A DNA stretch of 64,000 nt, from positions 261,265 to 325,264 of the forward strand of contig NZ_FRDA01000004.1 of assembly GCF_900143095.1 (NCBI RefSeq). Reading direction: 5' to 3'. The notes under the pieces were generated by a model, which was given only the letters and a program-made list of their open reading frames with translations, made no database searches and was not told where the DNA came from. Shown piece by piece: positions 8,928 to 18,681 of this stretch. Position 1 is the first letter of the stretch. Every line of letters begins with the position of its first letter. The translations under genes were made by a program, and so were the position numbers. The DNA is from Pseudomonas asturiensis. GTDB taxonomy: Bacteria; Pseudomonadota; Gammaproteobacteria; Pseudomonadales; Pseudomonadaceae.

Positions 8928-9710
8928 ATGAAAAGCGATTCACTCAAAAGCGGCCTGAGTTGGGCCTGGTTGCACAGGCTTGGCTCGCCCAAGGTCTTCT
9001 ATGGCATCAGCACGCGACTGCTGCCGTGGCTGAGCGCGGCGGCGGTCCTGCTGATCGGCATCGGCGTGGTCTGGGGCCTGGCATTTGCGCCGCCGGATTA
9101 TCAGCAGGGCAACAGCTTTCGCATCATCTATATCCACGTGCCAGCCGCGATGCTGGCCCAGTCCTGCTACGTGATGCTGGCCCTGTGTGGCGTGGTCGGG
9201 CTGGTGTGGAAGATGAAACTGGCGGATGTCGCCTTGCAATCAGCCGCGCCCATCGGCGCCTGGATGACGGCGCTGGCGCTGGCCACCGGCGCTATCTGGG
9301 GAAAACCGACCTGGGGCACCTGGTGGGTATGGGACGCGCGCCTGACCTCGATGCTGATTCTGCTGTTCCTGTACTTTGGCCTGATCGCGCTGGGCAATGC
9401 GATCAGCAATCGCGAGAGTGCGGCCAAGGCCTGCGCGGTGCTGGCGATTGTCGGCGTGGTGAATATCCCGATCATCAAATATTCGGTGGAGTGGTGGAGC
9501 ACGCTGCATCAGGGCGCAACCTTCAGCCTGACCGAAAAGCCGGCCATGCCTGCCGAGATGTGGCTGCCGCTGTTGTTCACCACGCTGGGCTTCTATTGCT
9601 TCTTTGGCGCCGTATTGCTCATGCGGATGCGCCTTGAAGTGCTCAAGCGCGAATCCCGTACCCAGTGGGTGCAGGCTGAAATCCTGCGCAGCCTGGAGCG
9701 CGTCTCGTGA
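8928..9710 (+). CDS. ccmC: heme-handling protein CcmC
   Basis: CcmC loads heme onto CcmE on the periplasmic face of the membrane. 260 residues with six membrane helices; the heme-handling tryptophan-rich motif is [12 protein letters not shown] (about residues 129-140), and the periplasmic His of [10 protein letters not shown] (about residue 70) is a likely axial ligand. The ATG at 8928 is preferred over a TTG at 8874. The stop overlaps the GTG of ccmD. Confidence 0.96.
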   Translation: MKSDSLKSGLSWAWLHRLGSPKVFYGISTRLLPWLSAAAVLLIGIGVVWGLAFAPPDYQQGNSFRIIYIHVPAAMLAQSCYVMLALCGVVGLVWKMKLADVALQSAAPIGAWMTALALATGAIWGKPTWGTWWVWDARLTSMLILLFLYFGLIALGNAISNRESAAKACAVLAIVGVVNIPIIKYSVEWWSTLHQGATFSLTEKPAMPAEMWLPLLFTTLGFYCFFGAVLLMRMRLEVLKRESRTQWVQAEILRSLERVS

Positions 9711-9883
9711 GTTTCGAGTCATTGGGCGATTTCCTGGCAATGGGTCGCCACGGACTGTTCGTCTGGTCGGCATACGGCCTTTGCCTGTTGGTGCTGCTTG
9801 TGAATGTGGCGCTGCCGGTGCTGGCACGTCGCCGTTATCTGCACCACGAGGCGCGTCGTGCGCGTCGGGAGGGCCGCAGGTGA
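9707..9883 (+). CDS. ccmD: heme exporter small subunit CcmD
   Basis: A short gene encoding 58 residues with a GTG start at 9707 overlapping the ccmC stop. The translation begins [20 protein letters not shown], then has a single transmembrane segment (about residues 17-38) and a basic C-terminal tail rich in Arg, as expected for CcmD, which stabilises the CcmC-CcmE interaction. The stop codon overlaps the GTG start of ccmE (GTGA). Confidence 0.92.
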   Translation: MSFESLGDFLAMGRHGLFVWSAYGLCLLVLLVNVALPVLARRRYLHHEARRARREGRR

Positions 9884-10347
9884 ATCCGCTGCGCAGAAAG
9901 CGCCTGTTGATCATCGTCGCTGTGCTGGTCGGCGTCGGGCTGGCCCTGACGCTGGCCCTCAGTGCGTTGCAGGAAAACATCAATCTGTTCTACACCCCGA
10001 GCCAGATCGCCAATGGCGAGGCGCCCCTCGACACGCGTATTCGGGCGGGCGGCATGGTCGAGAAGGGCTCGTTGCAACGCTCCGCCGACTCGCTGGATGT
10101 GCGCTTTGTGGTGACCGATTTCAACAGGTCGGTGACCATCTCCTACCGCGGCATCCTTCCTGATCTGTTCCGCGAAGGGCAGGGCATCGTCGCACTGGGC
10201 AAGCTGAATGCTCAGGGCGTGGTGGTGGCCGACGAAGTGCTGGCCAAGCACGATGAAAAGTACATGCCGCCCGAAGTCACCAAGGCGTTGCGCGACAGCG
10301 GTCAGGCGGCACCGGCTGCGCCTTCCACCCCATCGAAACAGGGCTGA
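9880..10347 (+). CDS. ccmE: heme chaperone CcmE
   Basis: Periplasmic membrane-anchored heme chaperone of 155 residues. It has an N-terminal anchor (about residues 8-28), an OB-fold domain, and the covalent heme-binding His124 in the conserved [12 protein letters not shown] motif. The start is GTG at 9880, coupled to ccmD by a GTGA overlap; a longer frame upstream is shadow. It passes heme to CcmF/CcmH. Confidence 0.96.
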   Translation: MNPLRRKRLLIIVAVLVGVGLALTLALSALQENINLFYTPSQIANGEAPLDTRIRAGGMVEKGSLQRSADSLDVRFVVTDFNRSVTISYRGILPDLFREGQGIVALGKLNAQGVVVADEVLAKHDEKYMPPEVTKALRDSGQAAPAAPSTPSKQG

Positions 10348-10350
10348 CCC

Positions 10351-12324
10351 ATGATTCCCGAGCTCGGCCATCTGGCCATGATTCTGGCCCTGTGCTTTGC
10401 CCTGGTGCAGAGCAGCGTGCCGCTGATCGGTGCCTGGCGCGGCGACTCGCTGTGGATGAGCCTGGCGCGTCCTGCGGCGTCGGGGCAGTTCAGCTTTCTG
10501 ATCTTTGCCTTCGGTTGCCTGACCTACGCCTTCATGATCGACGACTTCTCGGTCGCTTATGTGGCGCAGAACTCCAACACCGCGTTACCCTGGTATTACA
10601 AATTCAGCGCCGTATGGGGGGCACATGAAGGCTCGCTGCTGCTCTGGGCATTGATTCTGGGTGGCTGGACCTTCGCGGTGTCGGTGTTCTCCAGGCAACT
10701 GCCGCAGGTGATGCTGGCGCGGGTGCTGGCAGTGATGGGCATGATCAGCCTCGGTTTTCTGTCGTTCCTGATCCTGACTTCCAATCCCTTTGCGCGGATC
10801 CTGCCGCAGATGCCAGCCAACGGCCGCGATCTCAACCCTTTGTTGCAGGATATTGGGCTGATCGTGCACCCGCCGATGCTGTACATGGGCTACGTCGGTT
10901 TTTGCGTGGCATTTGCGTTTGCCATCGCTGCTTTGCTCGGCGGGAAACTGGACGCGGCCTGGGCTCGCTGGTCGCGACCCTGGACGCTGGTGGCGTGGGC
11001 GTTTCTCGGCATCGGCATCACGCTGGGGTCATGGTGGGCGTATTACGAACTGGGCTGGGGCGGCTGGTGGTTCTGGGACCCGGTGGAAAACGCCTCGTTC
11101 ATGCCCTGGCTGGTCGGCACGGCGCTGATTCACTCCCTGGCGGTCACGGAAAAGCGCGGTGTGTTCAAAAGCTGGACGGTATTGCTGGCCATCGCGGCGT
11201 TTTCCCTCAGCCTGCTGGGGACCTTTTTGGTGCGTTCCGGGGTGCTGACGTCGGTGCATGCGTTCGCCTCTGATCCGGCCCGCGGCGTGTTCATTCTGAT
11301 CTTCCTGTTGATGGTGGTGGGCGGTTCGCTGACCCTGTTCGCCTTCCGCGCGCCGGTGGTGAAAAGCCATGTTGGCTTTGGGCTTTGGTCGCGTGAGACG
11401 CTGTTGCTGGGCAACAACCTGGTGCTGGTGGTCGCGGCGTCGATGATTCTGCTCGGCACGCTGTATCCCTTGGTGATCGACGCCATGAGCGGCGCGAAGA
11501 TGTCCGTTGGGCCGCCGTATTTCAATGCGCTGTTCGTGCCGCTGATGGGCCTGTTGATGGGGGTGATGGCGGTGGGCGTGCTGGTGCGCTGGAAAGAGAC
11601 GCCGCTCAAGTGGTTGCTGGGCATGCTGGCGCCGGTGCTGATCGGCAGCGCAGTGCTGGCGGTGGTTGCCGGACTGGCGCTGGGTGATTTTCAGTGGGCG
11701 GTGCTGGCGACTTTCATGCTCGCGGCCTGGGTGCTGCTGGCCGGGGTGCGCGATCTGCTCGATAAGACCCGCCACAAAGGCCTGATCAGCGGCGCGCGTG
11801 GTCTGCATCGCAGTTACTGGGGCATGCAACTGGCGCACCTCGGCATTGCCGTGTGTGCGCTGGGCGTGGTGCTGTCGAGCCAGAACAGCGCCGAGCGCGA
11901 CTTGCGGCTGGCGCCTGGCCAGTCCGTTGAGCTGGGTGGCTATGTGTTCGTGTTCGATGGCGCGAAGCACTACGAAGGCCCGAACTTCACCTCTGATCGC
12001 GGCACGATCCGGGTTCTGCGCGAGGGCAGGCAGGTCACCGAGCTGCACCCGGAGAAACGCCTGTACACCGTGCAGCAGTCGATGATGACCGAGGCGGGGA
12101 TCGACGCCGGTTTCAGTCGTGATCTGTACGTCGCACTTGGTGAACCGCTGGGCGAGGGCGCGTGGGCGGTGCGGGTGCATGTCAAACCCTTCGTGCGCTG
12201 GATCTGGTTTGGCGGCCTGATCACCGGGCTGGGCGGCGTGCTCGCGGCCACGGACCGGCGTTATCGCCTCAAGATCAAGGGCCGGGTGCGTGAGACGCTG
12301 GGCCTGTCGGAGGTAACCACATGA
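10351..12324 (+). CDS. ccmF: cytochrome c heme lyase subunit CcmF
   Basis: Large polytopic membrane protein of 657 residues that attaches heme to apocytochrome c together with CcmH/CcmI. The heme-handling motif GWGGWWFWDPVENASFMPW is intact near residues 233-251, and multiple hydrophobic helices run through the protein with a periplasmic domain near residues 500-620. It follows ccmE by three bases and overlaps ccmG as ATGA. Confidence 0.97.
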   Translation: MIPELGHLAMILALCFALVQSSVPLIGAWRGDSLWMSLARPAASGQFSFLIFAFGCLTYAFMIDDFSVAYVAQNSNTALPWYYKFSAVWGAHEGSLLLWALILGGWTFAVSVFSRQLPQVMLARVLAVMGMISLGFLSFLILTSNPFARILPQMPANGRDLNPLLQDIGLIVHPPMLYMGYVGFCVAFAFAIAALLGGKLDAAWARWSRPWTLVAWAFLGIGITLGSWWAYYELGWGGWWFWDPVENASFMPWLVGTALIHSLAVTEKRGVFKSWTVLLAIAAFSLSLLGTFLVRSGVLTSVHAFASDPARGVFILIFLLMVVGGSLTLFAFRAPVVKSHVGFGLWSRETLLLGNNLVLVVAASMILLGTLYPLVIDAMSGAKMSVGPPYFNALFVPLMGLLMGVMAVGVLVRWKETPLKWLLGMLAPVLIGSAVLAVVAGLALGDFQWAVLATFMLAAWVLLAGVRDLLDKTRHKGLISGARGLHRSYWGMQLAHLGIAVCALGVVLSSQNSAERDLRLAPGQSVELGGYVFVFDGAKHYEGPNFTSDRGTIRVLREGRQVTELHPEKRLYTVQQSMMTEAGIDAGFSRDLYVALGEPLGEGAWAVRVHVKPFVRWIWFGGLITGLGGVLAATDRRYRLKIKGRVRETLGLSEVTT

Positions 12325-12857
12325 AGCGCTGGGTCATGGCAGTGCCGTTGCTGGTCTTTCTCGGCGTGGCAGCCGTTCTGTTTCGCGGCTTGTACCTGGA
12401 CCCGGCCGAGTTGCCCTCGGCGCTGATCGGCAAACCATTCCCCGAGTTCGCCCTGCGTGAAGTGCAAAGCGAACGCACCCTGACCCGTGCCGATCTGCTG
12501 GGTAAACCTGCGCTGGTCAATGTCTGGGCAACCTGGTGCATCGCCTGTCGGGTCGAGCACCCGGTGCTCAATCGGCTGGCGCAGCAAGGCGTGGTGATCT
12601 ACGGGGTCAACTACAAGGACACCAACGTCGACGCGCTCAAGTGGCTCAAGGATTTTCATGATCCTTACCGCCTCAATGTGCGCGATGACGAAGGCTCGCT
12701 GGGCCTGAACCTGGGTGTCTACGGCGCGCCGGAAACCTTTCTGATCGATGCCAGGGGCGTCATTCGTCACAAGTTCGTTGGCGTGATCGACGACACCGTG
12801 TGGCGCGAACAACTGGCCGGGCTGTATCAGGCGCTGGTTGACGAGGCCAGACCATGA
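12321..12857 (+). CDS. ccmG: thiol:disulfide interchange protein CcmG/DsbE
   Basis: Membrane-tethered periplasmic thioredoxin of 178 residues that keeps apocytochrome CXXCH cysteines reduced. N-terminal anchor about residues 5-22, then a thioredoxin fold with the active site WCIAC (Cys73, Cys76) and the family GVNYKDTN and GAPETFLID (cis-Pro) motifs. Translationally coupled on both sides by ATGA overlaps (ccmF and ccmH). Confidence 0.96.
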   Translation: MKRWVMAVPLLVFLGVAAVLFRGLYLDPAELPSALIGKPFPEFALREVQSERTLTRADLLGKPALVNVWATWCIACRVEHPVLNRLAQQGVVIYGVNYKDTNVDALKWLKDFHDPYRLNVRDDEGSLGLNLGVYGAPETFLIDARGVIRHKFVGVIDDTVWREQLAGLYQALVDEARP

Positions 12858-13330
12858 ACCGTTCACTTAGCATCACGCTGCTGATCGTTGCACTGGCAAT
12901 CAGCGGGCTCGCGCAGGCTGCCATCGAGGCCTATAACTTTCGCGACGAGACCGAGCGCGCCCGCTACAGCGAGTTGACCCGCGAGTTACGTTGCCCCAAA
13001 TGCCAGAATCAGGACATTGCCGACTCCAACGCGCCGATCGCCGCCGACTTGCGCAAGGAAATCTACCGCATGCTGGGTGAGGGCCAGAGCAATCAACAGA
13101 TCATCGACTTCATGGTCGATCGCTACGGCGATTTCGTGCGGTACAAACCGGCGCTGACGGCCAGAACCTGGCTGCTGTGGTTCGGTCCTGCCGGTCTGTT
13201 GCTGGGCGGCTTGGGGGTGATGGCCGTGATTGTCAAACGTCGCCGAAGCCTGAGTGCCGGGCAGGCCGATACGCTCTCCGACGAGGAGCAGCAACGCCTC
13301 GCCCGTCTGCTGGATGAACACCGAACATGA
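12854..13330 (+). CDS. ccmH: cytochrome c maturation protein CcmH (CycL)
   Basis: 158 residues with a signal peptide (about 1-22), the redox motif LRCPKCQNQ (Cys47, Cys50) that reduces apocytochrome c, and a C-terminal transmembrane helix (about 104-124). In Pseudomonas the E. coli CcmH function is split between this protein and the next gene, ccmI. ATGA overlaps with both neighbours. Confidence 0.95.
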   Translation: MNRSLSITLLIVALAISGLAQAAIEAYNFRDETERARYSELTRELRCPKCQNQDIADSNAPIAADLRKEIYRMLGEGQSNQQIIDFMVDRYGDFVRYKPALTARTWLLWFGPAGLLLGGLGVMAVIVKRRRSLSAGQADTLSDEEQQRLARLLDEHRT

Positions 13331-14532
13331 TCGATTTCTGGATGGCAACCGGGCTGTTGCTGCTGGTGGCGCTGGGCTTTCTGCTGATTCCGCTGCTGCG
13401 CGGACACAGGGCGCAGCGCGAAGAAGACCGTACCGCGCTGAACGTTGCGTTGTATCAGGAGCGGCTCACTGAGCTGCAAGGCCAGCAAGAGGAGGGGGTT
13501 CTGTCAGCCGCGCGGGTGCAGAGTGCGCGTGATGAAGCCGCGCGCGAGCTTCTGGCTGACACCGAAGGCGCCGAGAAGGCCCGTACTGCGCAGCTTGGCA
13601 AACCCTGGCTGTTGCTGGCCGCGATACTGGTTCCGGTGCTGGGCATGGGCGCGTATCTGCAGCTTGGGGCCAGCGACAAAGTCGAACTGAGCCGTGAACT
13701 CTCGACGCCGCCCACCTCGGTGGCCGACCTGACGCAGCGGCTGGAGCGTACTGTTCAGGCGCAGCCGGATTCTTCCGAGAGCCTGTATTTTCTGGCGCGT
13801 AGTTACATGGCGCAAAACCGTCCGGGCGATGCAGCGCAGATGTTCGAGCGTGCCTCAGACCTGGCCGGAAGGCCCCCGGAACTGCTCGGGCAATGGGCGC
13901 AGGCGCTGTATTTCGCCAGCGACAAGCACTTCACACCGCAGGTGCAGGCCCTGACCGATGAAGCGCTCAAGGCGGACCCCAAAGAAGTCACCAGCCTTGG
14001 CCTGCTGGGCATTGCCGCGTACGAAACGCAGCGCTATCAGGCAGCGGTCGATTACTGGACCCGGTTACTGGACGTCCTGCCTGCGCAGGATCCATCGCGG
14101 TCGGCACTGGAAGGGGGCATTGCCCGCGCCAGGGACAACCTGAAAGCAGGCGCAAGTCCGGCGCAGGCCGCAAGCAAGACGGCTTCGATAAAGGTACGGG
14201 TCGATCTGGCACCGGCGCTTAAAGACAAGGTCCAGCCGCGTGACAGCGTGTTCATCTTCGTACGCGCTGTCGAAGGGCCGCCCGCACCGTTGGCGGTCAA
14301 ACGGATCACGGTCGCCGAATTGCCCGCCGAGGTCGAACTGAGCGATGCCGACGCAATGATGCCGCAACTGAAACTGTCGAACTTTGCGCAAGTCCAACTG
14401 GTAGCTCGCGTGTCTCGCGCAGGGCAGCCGACCGCCGGTGAGTGGGTCGGCCGCAGCCAGCCACTGGCCAGCGATAGCGGGACGCAGCAGGCGTTGATCA
14501 TCGACAGCCCTGATAACCCGTCAGCCAGATAA
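13327..14532 (+). CDS. ccmI: cytochrome c maturation protein CcmI (CycH)
   Basis: Apocytochrome c chaperone of 401 residues. Two membrane helices (about residues 3-21 and 95-113) flank a cytoplasmic leucine-zipper-like loop; then a periplasmic TPR region (about 140-270) and a C-terminal beta-rich domain. Matches the split CcmH/CcmI organisation. Overlaps ccmH by ATGA and is followed after 15 bases by a small lipoprotein gene. Confidence 0.93.
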   Translation: MIDFWMATGLLLLVALGFLLIPLLRGHRAQREEDRTALNVALYQERLTELQGQQEEGVLSAARVQSARDEAARELLADTEGAEKARTAQLGKPWLLLAAILVPVLGMGAYLQLGASDKVELSRELSTPPTSVADLTQRLERTVQAQPDSSESLYFLARSYMAQNRPGDAAQMFERASDLAGRPPELLGQWAQALYFASDKHFTPQVQALTDEALKADPKEVTSLGLLGIAAYETQRYQAAVDYWTRLLDVLPAQDPSRSALEGGIARARDNLKAGASPAQAASKTASIKVRVDLAPALKDKVQPRDSVFIFVRAVEGPPAPLAVKRITVAELPAEVELSDADAMMPQLKLSNFAQVQLVARVSRAGQPTAGEWVGRSQPLASDSGTQQALIIDSPDNPSAR

Positions 14533-14547
14533 GAAGAGAGCCCGCTT

Positions 14548-14955
14548 ATGTACCGCACTGCACGTATCACTTTGTTGGGTCTGGCCCTGGGCTTGAGCGC
14601 CTGTGCGGTCCAGCCGCCGGCCCCGAGGAGCCAGGAACCGATTCAGTCCCTGCCGGGCACCCAGCAACCGGGCGCTCCGCGTCCCACGCCGACCCCCAAC
14701 AAACCACCCGTCAAGGCGCCGTCGAGCGGGCCGAAAACGTCGGCCAGTTTCGCGCCACCGCCAGGCGGCAACAGCCACTGGGATGCGCGCATGGGCGTTT
14801 ACGTGATGGACGATCAAAGCAATACGTTCTATCGCCAGCGTACCTATTACCAGTGGAACAACGGCTGGAGCTGGGCGACCAGCCCCAATGGTCCCTGGCA
14901 GCCCACCGATGCGAGCGGCGTACCGGCAGGGCTGGGACGTCAGTTCAGCAATTGA
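14548..14955 (+). CDS. small proline-rich outer-membrane-type lipoprotein
   Basis: A 135-residue protein with a lipoprotein signal peptide and lipobox LSAC (Cys18 or so), then a Pro-rich linker (residues about 22-70), and a short C-terminal domain rich in Tyr/Trp (TYYQWNNGWSW). I do not recognise a named family. It sits 15 bases downstream of ccmI and before the operon terminator, so it is probably transcribed with ccm, but nothing shows a role in cytochrome maturation. Confidence 0.75.
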   Translation: MYRTARITLLGLALGLSACAVQPPAPRSQEPIQSLPGTQQPGAPRPTPTPNKPPVKAPSSGPKTSASFAPPPGGNSHWDARMGVYVMDDQSNTFYRQRTYYQWNNGWSWATSPNGPWQPTDASGVPAGLGRQFSN

Positions 14956-14963
14956 TTGAAACG

Positions 14964-14992
14964 AAAACGGCGACCTTGAAGGTCGCCGTTTT
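14964..14992. terminator. bidirectional intrinsic terminator
   Basis: Perfect 12-base stem (AAAACGGCGACC / GGTCGCCGTTTT) with a five-base loop. It ends in T-runs on both strands, so it can stop the ccm transcript from the left and the convergent sbp transcript from the right. Confidence 0.85.
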
Positions 14993-15009
14993 GCTGTGCC
15001 GTGGAGGGT

Positions 15010-16008
15010 TTATTTGCCCGAATAGATCTGGTCGAAGATACCCTTGTCAATGAAGTGGGTCTTCTGCACGGTGCGCCAGTCACCGAAGGTCTTTTCCACC
15101 GACAGGAAATCGACTTTCGGGAAGCGATCCTTGTACTTGGCCAGCACTGTGGGGTCGCGCGGGCGCAGGTAGTTGTTGGCGGCGATCTCCTGGCCTTCAG
15201 TGGACCAGAGGTACTTCAGATACTCGTCGGCCAAGGCGCGGGAACCCTTCTTGTCCACGACTTTGTCGACCACGCTCACCGGCGGTTCGGCTTCGGCCGA
15301 AACGGACGGGTAGATCACTTCGAACTGATCACGCCCGAATTCGCGTGCGATCATCTCGGCCTCGTTTTCGAACGTCACCAGTACGTCGCCGATCTGGTTG
15401 GTCATGAAGGTGGTGGTCGCCGCACGACCACCGGTGTCCAGGACCGGTACATGCTTGAACAGCTTGCCGACGAACTCTTTCGCAGCGGCTTCATCGCCAC
15501 CGTTTTTCAGGGTGTAGCCCCAGGCGGACAGGTAGGTGTAGCGGCCGTTACCCGAGGTCTTGGGGTTCGGCACGATGACTTCCACGCCATCCTTGATCAG
15601 GTCCGGCCAGTCTTTCAATGCTTTCGGGTTGCCCTTGCGTACGATGAATACGGTCGCCGAGGTGAACGGTGCACTGTTGTTCGGCAGACGGCTGACCCAG
15701 TCTTTGGGCACCAGCTCGCCGTTGTCGGCCAGGGCGTTGATGTCGGTGGCCATGTTCATGGTGATCACGTCAGCCGGCAGGCCGTCGATGACCGAACGTG
15801 CCTGCTTGCTCGACCCGCCGAAGGACATCTGCACTGTGACGTCCTCGTTCTTCTCTGCTTTCCAGTGCTTCTGGAAGGCGCTGTTGTAGTCCTTGTAGAA
15901 GTCGCGCATCACGTCGTAGGAAACGTTGAGCAGCGTCGGGGCAGCCTGGGCGGCGCTGGAAAGCGCCAGGCCTGCGGCCAGTAGAGAAGCGGCGAAAAGT
16001 CTGTTCAC
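15010..16008 (-). CDS. sbp: periplasmic sulfate-binding protein Sbp
   Basis: Substrate-binding protein of a sulfate/thiosulfate ABC importer, 332 residues with a signal peptide cleaved after SSAAQA. Family hallmarks are LNVSYDVMRDFY near the mature N-terminus, SFGGSSKQARSVIDGL, and PNPKTSGNGRYTYLSAWGY (the sulfate-contacting loop around residues 148-166). The cognate permease and ATPase genes are not adjacent; Sbp is often a separate sulfur-starvation gene in pseudomonads. Upstream 100 bases hold no site I can identify with confidence. It shares the terminator with the ccm operon. Confidence 0.95.
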   Translation of the reverse strand: MNRLFAASLLAAGLALSSAAQAAPTLLNVSYDVMRDFYKDYNSAFQKHWKAEKNEDVTVQMSFGGSSKQARSVIDGLPADVITMNMATDINALADNGELVPKDWVSRLPNNSAPFTSATVFIVRKGNPKALKDWPDLIKDGVEVIVPNPKTSGNGRYTYLSAWGYTLKNGGDEAAAKEFVGKLFKHVPVLDTGGRAATTTFMTNQIGDVLVTFENEAEMIAREFGRDQFEVIYPSVSAEAEPPVSVVDKVVDKKGSRALADEYLKYLWSTEGQEIAANNYLRPRDPTVLAKYKDRFPKVDFLSVEKTFGDWRTVQKTHFIDKGIFDQIYSGK

Positions 16009-16108
16009 TGCAAAGTCCTTGAAGGGTGGGTCATTGTTGTCTGATGGCTTAATGCCGCGACACTAGCAGCCGCGCATCCTTGTGCCTAAATACCAAAAAC
16101 GTCTGTGC

Positions 16109-16942
16109 TTATGCCTGATTGGCTTCTTTGGGAAAAAGCTGATTGCCGCAGCGCGAGCAGAAGGCTGCGCCGTGCTCGTGAAATTTCTTGGCGCACACCG
16201 GGCAGTCGTGTTTGAGCTGTTCACCACGCATGGCGTTGGCCAGTTCGGCGGTGAATATACCCGTGGGCACGGCGATGATCGAGTAACCGGTGATCATTAC
16301 CAGTGACGAGAGCATCTGACCGACCGGCGTTTTGGGCACGATATCGCCGAAGCCCACCGTGGTGAGGGTCACGATCGCCCAATAGATACCCTTGGGGATG
16401 CTGGTGAAGCCGTGTTCCGGGCCTTCGATCACATACATCAGCGTGCCGAACACCGTCACCAGCGTCGACACCGCGACCAGAAAAACGATGATCTTCTGCT
16501 TGCTGCCACGCAGTGCCGAGAGCAGATAGTTCGCCTGGCGCAGGTAGGTGCCGAGCTTGAGCACCCGAAAGATTCGCAGCATGCGAATGATCCGCACGAT
16601 CAACAGGTACTGCGCATCGCTGTAATAGATGGCCAGGACGCCCGGCACGATGGCCAGCAGATCGACCAGCCCGTAGAAGCTGAATGCGTATTTCAGCGGT
16701 CTGGGCGAGCAGTACAGGCGCAGGACGTATTCGATGGCAAAAATCAGCGTGAAGCCCCATTCAACCCAGGCAAACACCTGCGAATAATCGCGATGAATAC
16801 TCTCGATGCTGTCGATGATCGTGACCAGCAGACTGAGCAGGATGAGGACCAGCAAAACCTTGTCGAAACGCCGCCCGGCAGGCGTGTCGGCCTCGAAAAT
16901 AACGGTATGCAGCCGCTCGCGGCGGCTGAGAGAGGTGTCCAT
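16109..16942 (-). CDS. voltage-gated potassium channel with C-terminal zinc ribbon
   Basis: A 277-residue six-helix ion channel of the voltage-gated superfamily. S4 is visible as the Arg-spaced helix RIIRMLRIFRVLKL (residues 117-130), and the pore loop carries the K+ selectivity filter TTVGFGD (194-200). S1-S3 and S5-S6 are hydrophobic in the right places. After S6 the cytoplasmic tail has a CPVC...CSRC zinc ribbon (Cys247, 250, 262, 265), an unusual addition to a small KvAP-like channel. Monocistronic. K+ selectivity follows from the filter; gating control by metal or redox through the ribbon is inference. Confidence 0.9.
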   Translation of the reverse strand: MDTSLSRRERLHTVIFEADTPAGRRFDKVLLVLILLSLLVTIIDSIESIHRDYSQVFAWVEWGFTLIFAIEYVLRLYCSPRPLKYAFSFYGLVDLLAIVPGVLAIYYSDAQYLLIVRIIRMLRIFRVLKLGTYLRQANYLLSALRGSKQKIIVFLVAVSTLVTVFGTLMYVIEGPEHGFTSIPKGIYWAIVTLTTVGFGDIVPKTPVGQMLSSLVMITGYSIIAVPTGIFTAELANAMRGEQLKHDCPVCAKKFHEHGAAFCSRCGNQLFPKEANQA

Positions 16943-17042
16943 GGTGCATCCCGAGTCAAAGATCGGGTGAGCCTAGGAGCAATGGGGGCCGGAGTGCAAG
17001 TTATGGTGTCATCTGATGGATCGGCGTCGCACCCTGGACCCC

Positions 17043-17216
17043 TTCGCGGACAAGCGGAACGCCGCCCGGTCCGCTCCCACGGAGTTTGCGTTGCGCCCGA
17101 GCGTTTGGGCAGGGCACTTATCCTGGTGGGAGCGGACCTGTCCGCGAAAGCCGGTACATCCGATGAAGATGCGGGGTGTGCAACTCAGTGTTCGCGGACA
17201 AACGGAACGCCGTCCG
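17043..17216. repeat. REP/REPIN cluster, three units
   Basis: Three copies of a palindromic unit built on TTCGCGGACAAGCGGAACG: 17043-17080 (forward), 17126-17148 (reverse, GTGGGAGCGGACCTGTCCGC) and 17191-17216 (forward). The whole 305-base gap 16943-17247 between the channel and the efflux operon is otherwise without a gene. The first unit is an exact 38-base inverted match to 28030-28067. Confidence 0.8.
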
Positions 17217-17247
17217 TACATTCAGGCGTCGAGCGAATGCAGGGCGG

Positions 17248-18681
17248 TCATTTGACCGCTACGTCATCCTTCTCCCATCCCCCGCCCAGCGCCAGGAACA
17301 GGTTGATCTGGCCCATGGCAACCTGAGTGTTGGCTTCGGCCAATTGGGCGCGCACCTCGGTGTAAGTGCGGGTGGCCTGCAGGTCAGCCAGGAACGAGGC
17401 GCGGCCGGCCTGATAGAAACGGTGAGTCTGATCGGCGGCTTCCTTCGCCGATTGCTCGGCGTCTTTCAAGGCGTCGCGGCGGTCGAGCAGGGCGGTGTAC
17501 TGGGCAAGTCCGGTCTGGGTTTCGCGGATGGCGTTGAGCACCACGCCGTCGAAGCGGGCCAGCGACGCTTGCGCCGAGGCTTCGGCCTGATGGATACGGG
17601 CGCGTGAGCCGTTGGACGGGATGGTCCAGCTCAGCAGCGGCCCGAAGCCCCAGCGATTGGCCGCCGGTTTGCCCAGGTTCTCGATTGTGCCGATGGTGCC
17701 GATGGTCGCGCCGATGCTGATGTCCGGGTACAGCTCGCCGGTTGCGACGCCGATCTGCGCCGTGGACATCGCCAGATGCCGCTCCGCCTGACGAATGTCC
17801 GGCCGGCGCTTGAGCAGTGCCGCGCCATCGCCCACCGGCATCACTTGCGCGATGTGCGGCAGCTCGTTGCAGGTACTGACGCCTGCGGGCAACTGTTCGA
17901 CAGGGCTCGCCAATAGCATCGACAGGCGAAACAGCGCTGACTGACGCTGCGCTTCGTAGCGGGGCAGCTCGGCGCGCAGGGATTTGAACTGGGTCTGCGA
18001 ACGCGTCACCTGGGTTTCATCGCCACGTCCGGCGTCGCGCAGGCGTTGATTCAACTTCACACTCTGCTGTTGCAGGTCCAGCGACTCACGGGCGATGTCG
18101 TGTTCTTCGTTGGCGGCACACACCTGCGTGTAAGCGCGCACCACGTCCGCGACTACGGTGATGCGGGCCGTGTCCATCGCCGCCTGACTGGCGTCGACGT
18201 TGGCTTGCGCGGCTTCGATACCACGCTGCAAGGTGCCGAACAGGTCGAACTGATAGGACGTGGTCAGGCCGATATCACCCACGTTGGCCACCGGCACTTT
18301 CTCAGGCAGCAAAAAGGCTTCACCCGACTCTTGCAAGCGCTGCGCGCCGACTTTTGCGCTGTTGGTAAAGCCACCTGCGGCCTCAGCCTCGGCACCTTGA
18401 TAGCGTGAGCGTTGCAGGTTGGCGGCGGCAATGCGCAGGTCGGTGTTGGATGCCATGGCCTGGTGCACCAGCTCATCCAGTTTCGGATCCTGATACAGAC
18501 GCCACCAGTGCGCAGGCACCGGTGCCGAAACGGTGTTCACCGATTGACCTGCCAGCTCGCCCTGCAAGTCCGGGCGGTTGATCGCGCCGTCCTTGGGTAA
18601 CTCATAGTTCGGGCCGACCATCTGGCAGGCCGACAGCAGGGTGCCCAAACCCAGCACCATGAGGCGAGATGCCCGTTTCAT
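17248..18681 (-). CDS. outer membrane efflux lipoprotein (NodT/OprM family)
   Basis: TolC-like outer membrane factor of 477 residues. Lipobox LLSAC (Cys about 19) indicates a lipidated N-terminus, as in OprM. Two OEP repeats are recognisable, with coiled-coil helices in LDELVHQAMASNTDLRIAAANLQRSR-type segments (split here for length) and the conserved LPHIAQVMPVGDGAALLKRRPDIRQAE region containing RRPDIRQAE. It is the last gene of the MarR-FUSC-DUF1656-HlyD operon and overlaps the HlyD gene by four bases, so it forms the outer membrane channel of that pump. Confidence 0.93.
   Translation of the reverse strand: MKRASRLMVLGLGTLLSACQMVGPNYELPKDGAINRPDLQGELAGQSVNTVSAPVPAHWWRLYQDPKLDELVHQAMASNTDLRIAAANLQRSRYQGAEAEAAGGFTNSAKVGAQRLQESGEAFLLPEKVPVANVGDIGLTTSYQFDLFGTLQRGIEAAQANVDASQAAMDTARITVVADVVRAYTQVCAANEEHDIARESLDLQQQSVKLNQRLRDAGRGDETQVTRSQTQFKSLRAELPRYEAQRQSALFRLSMLLASPVEQLPAGVSTCNELPHIAQVMPVGDGAALLKRRPDIRQAERHLAMSTAQIGVATGELYPDISIGATIGTIGTIENLGKPAANRWGFGPLLSWTIPSNGSRARIHQAEASAQASLARFDGVVLNAIRETQTGLAQYTALLDRRDALKDAEQSAKEAADQTHRFYQAGRASFLADLQATRTYTEVRAQLAEANTQVAMGQINLFLALGGGWEKDDVAVK

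Noticed and set aside
8450..9637. 395-codon open frame overlapping ccmB and ccmC in another frame
   Set aside because: Gly/Ala/Asp/Arg-rich out-of-frame translation; ccmB and ccmC are clear.
11029..12180. Long antisense open frame (383 codons) inside ccmF
   Set aside because: His/Gln/Arg-rich shadow of a high-GC gene; ccmF on the other strand has full family motifs.
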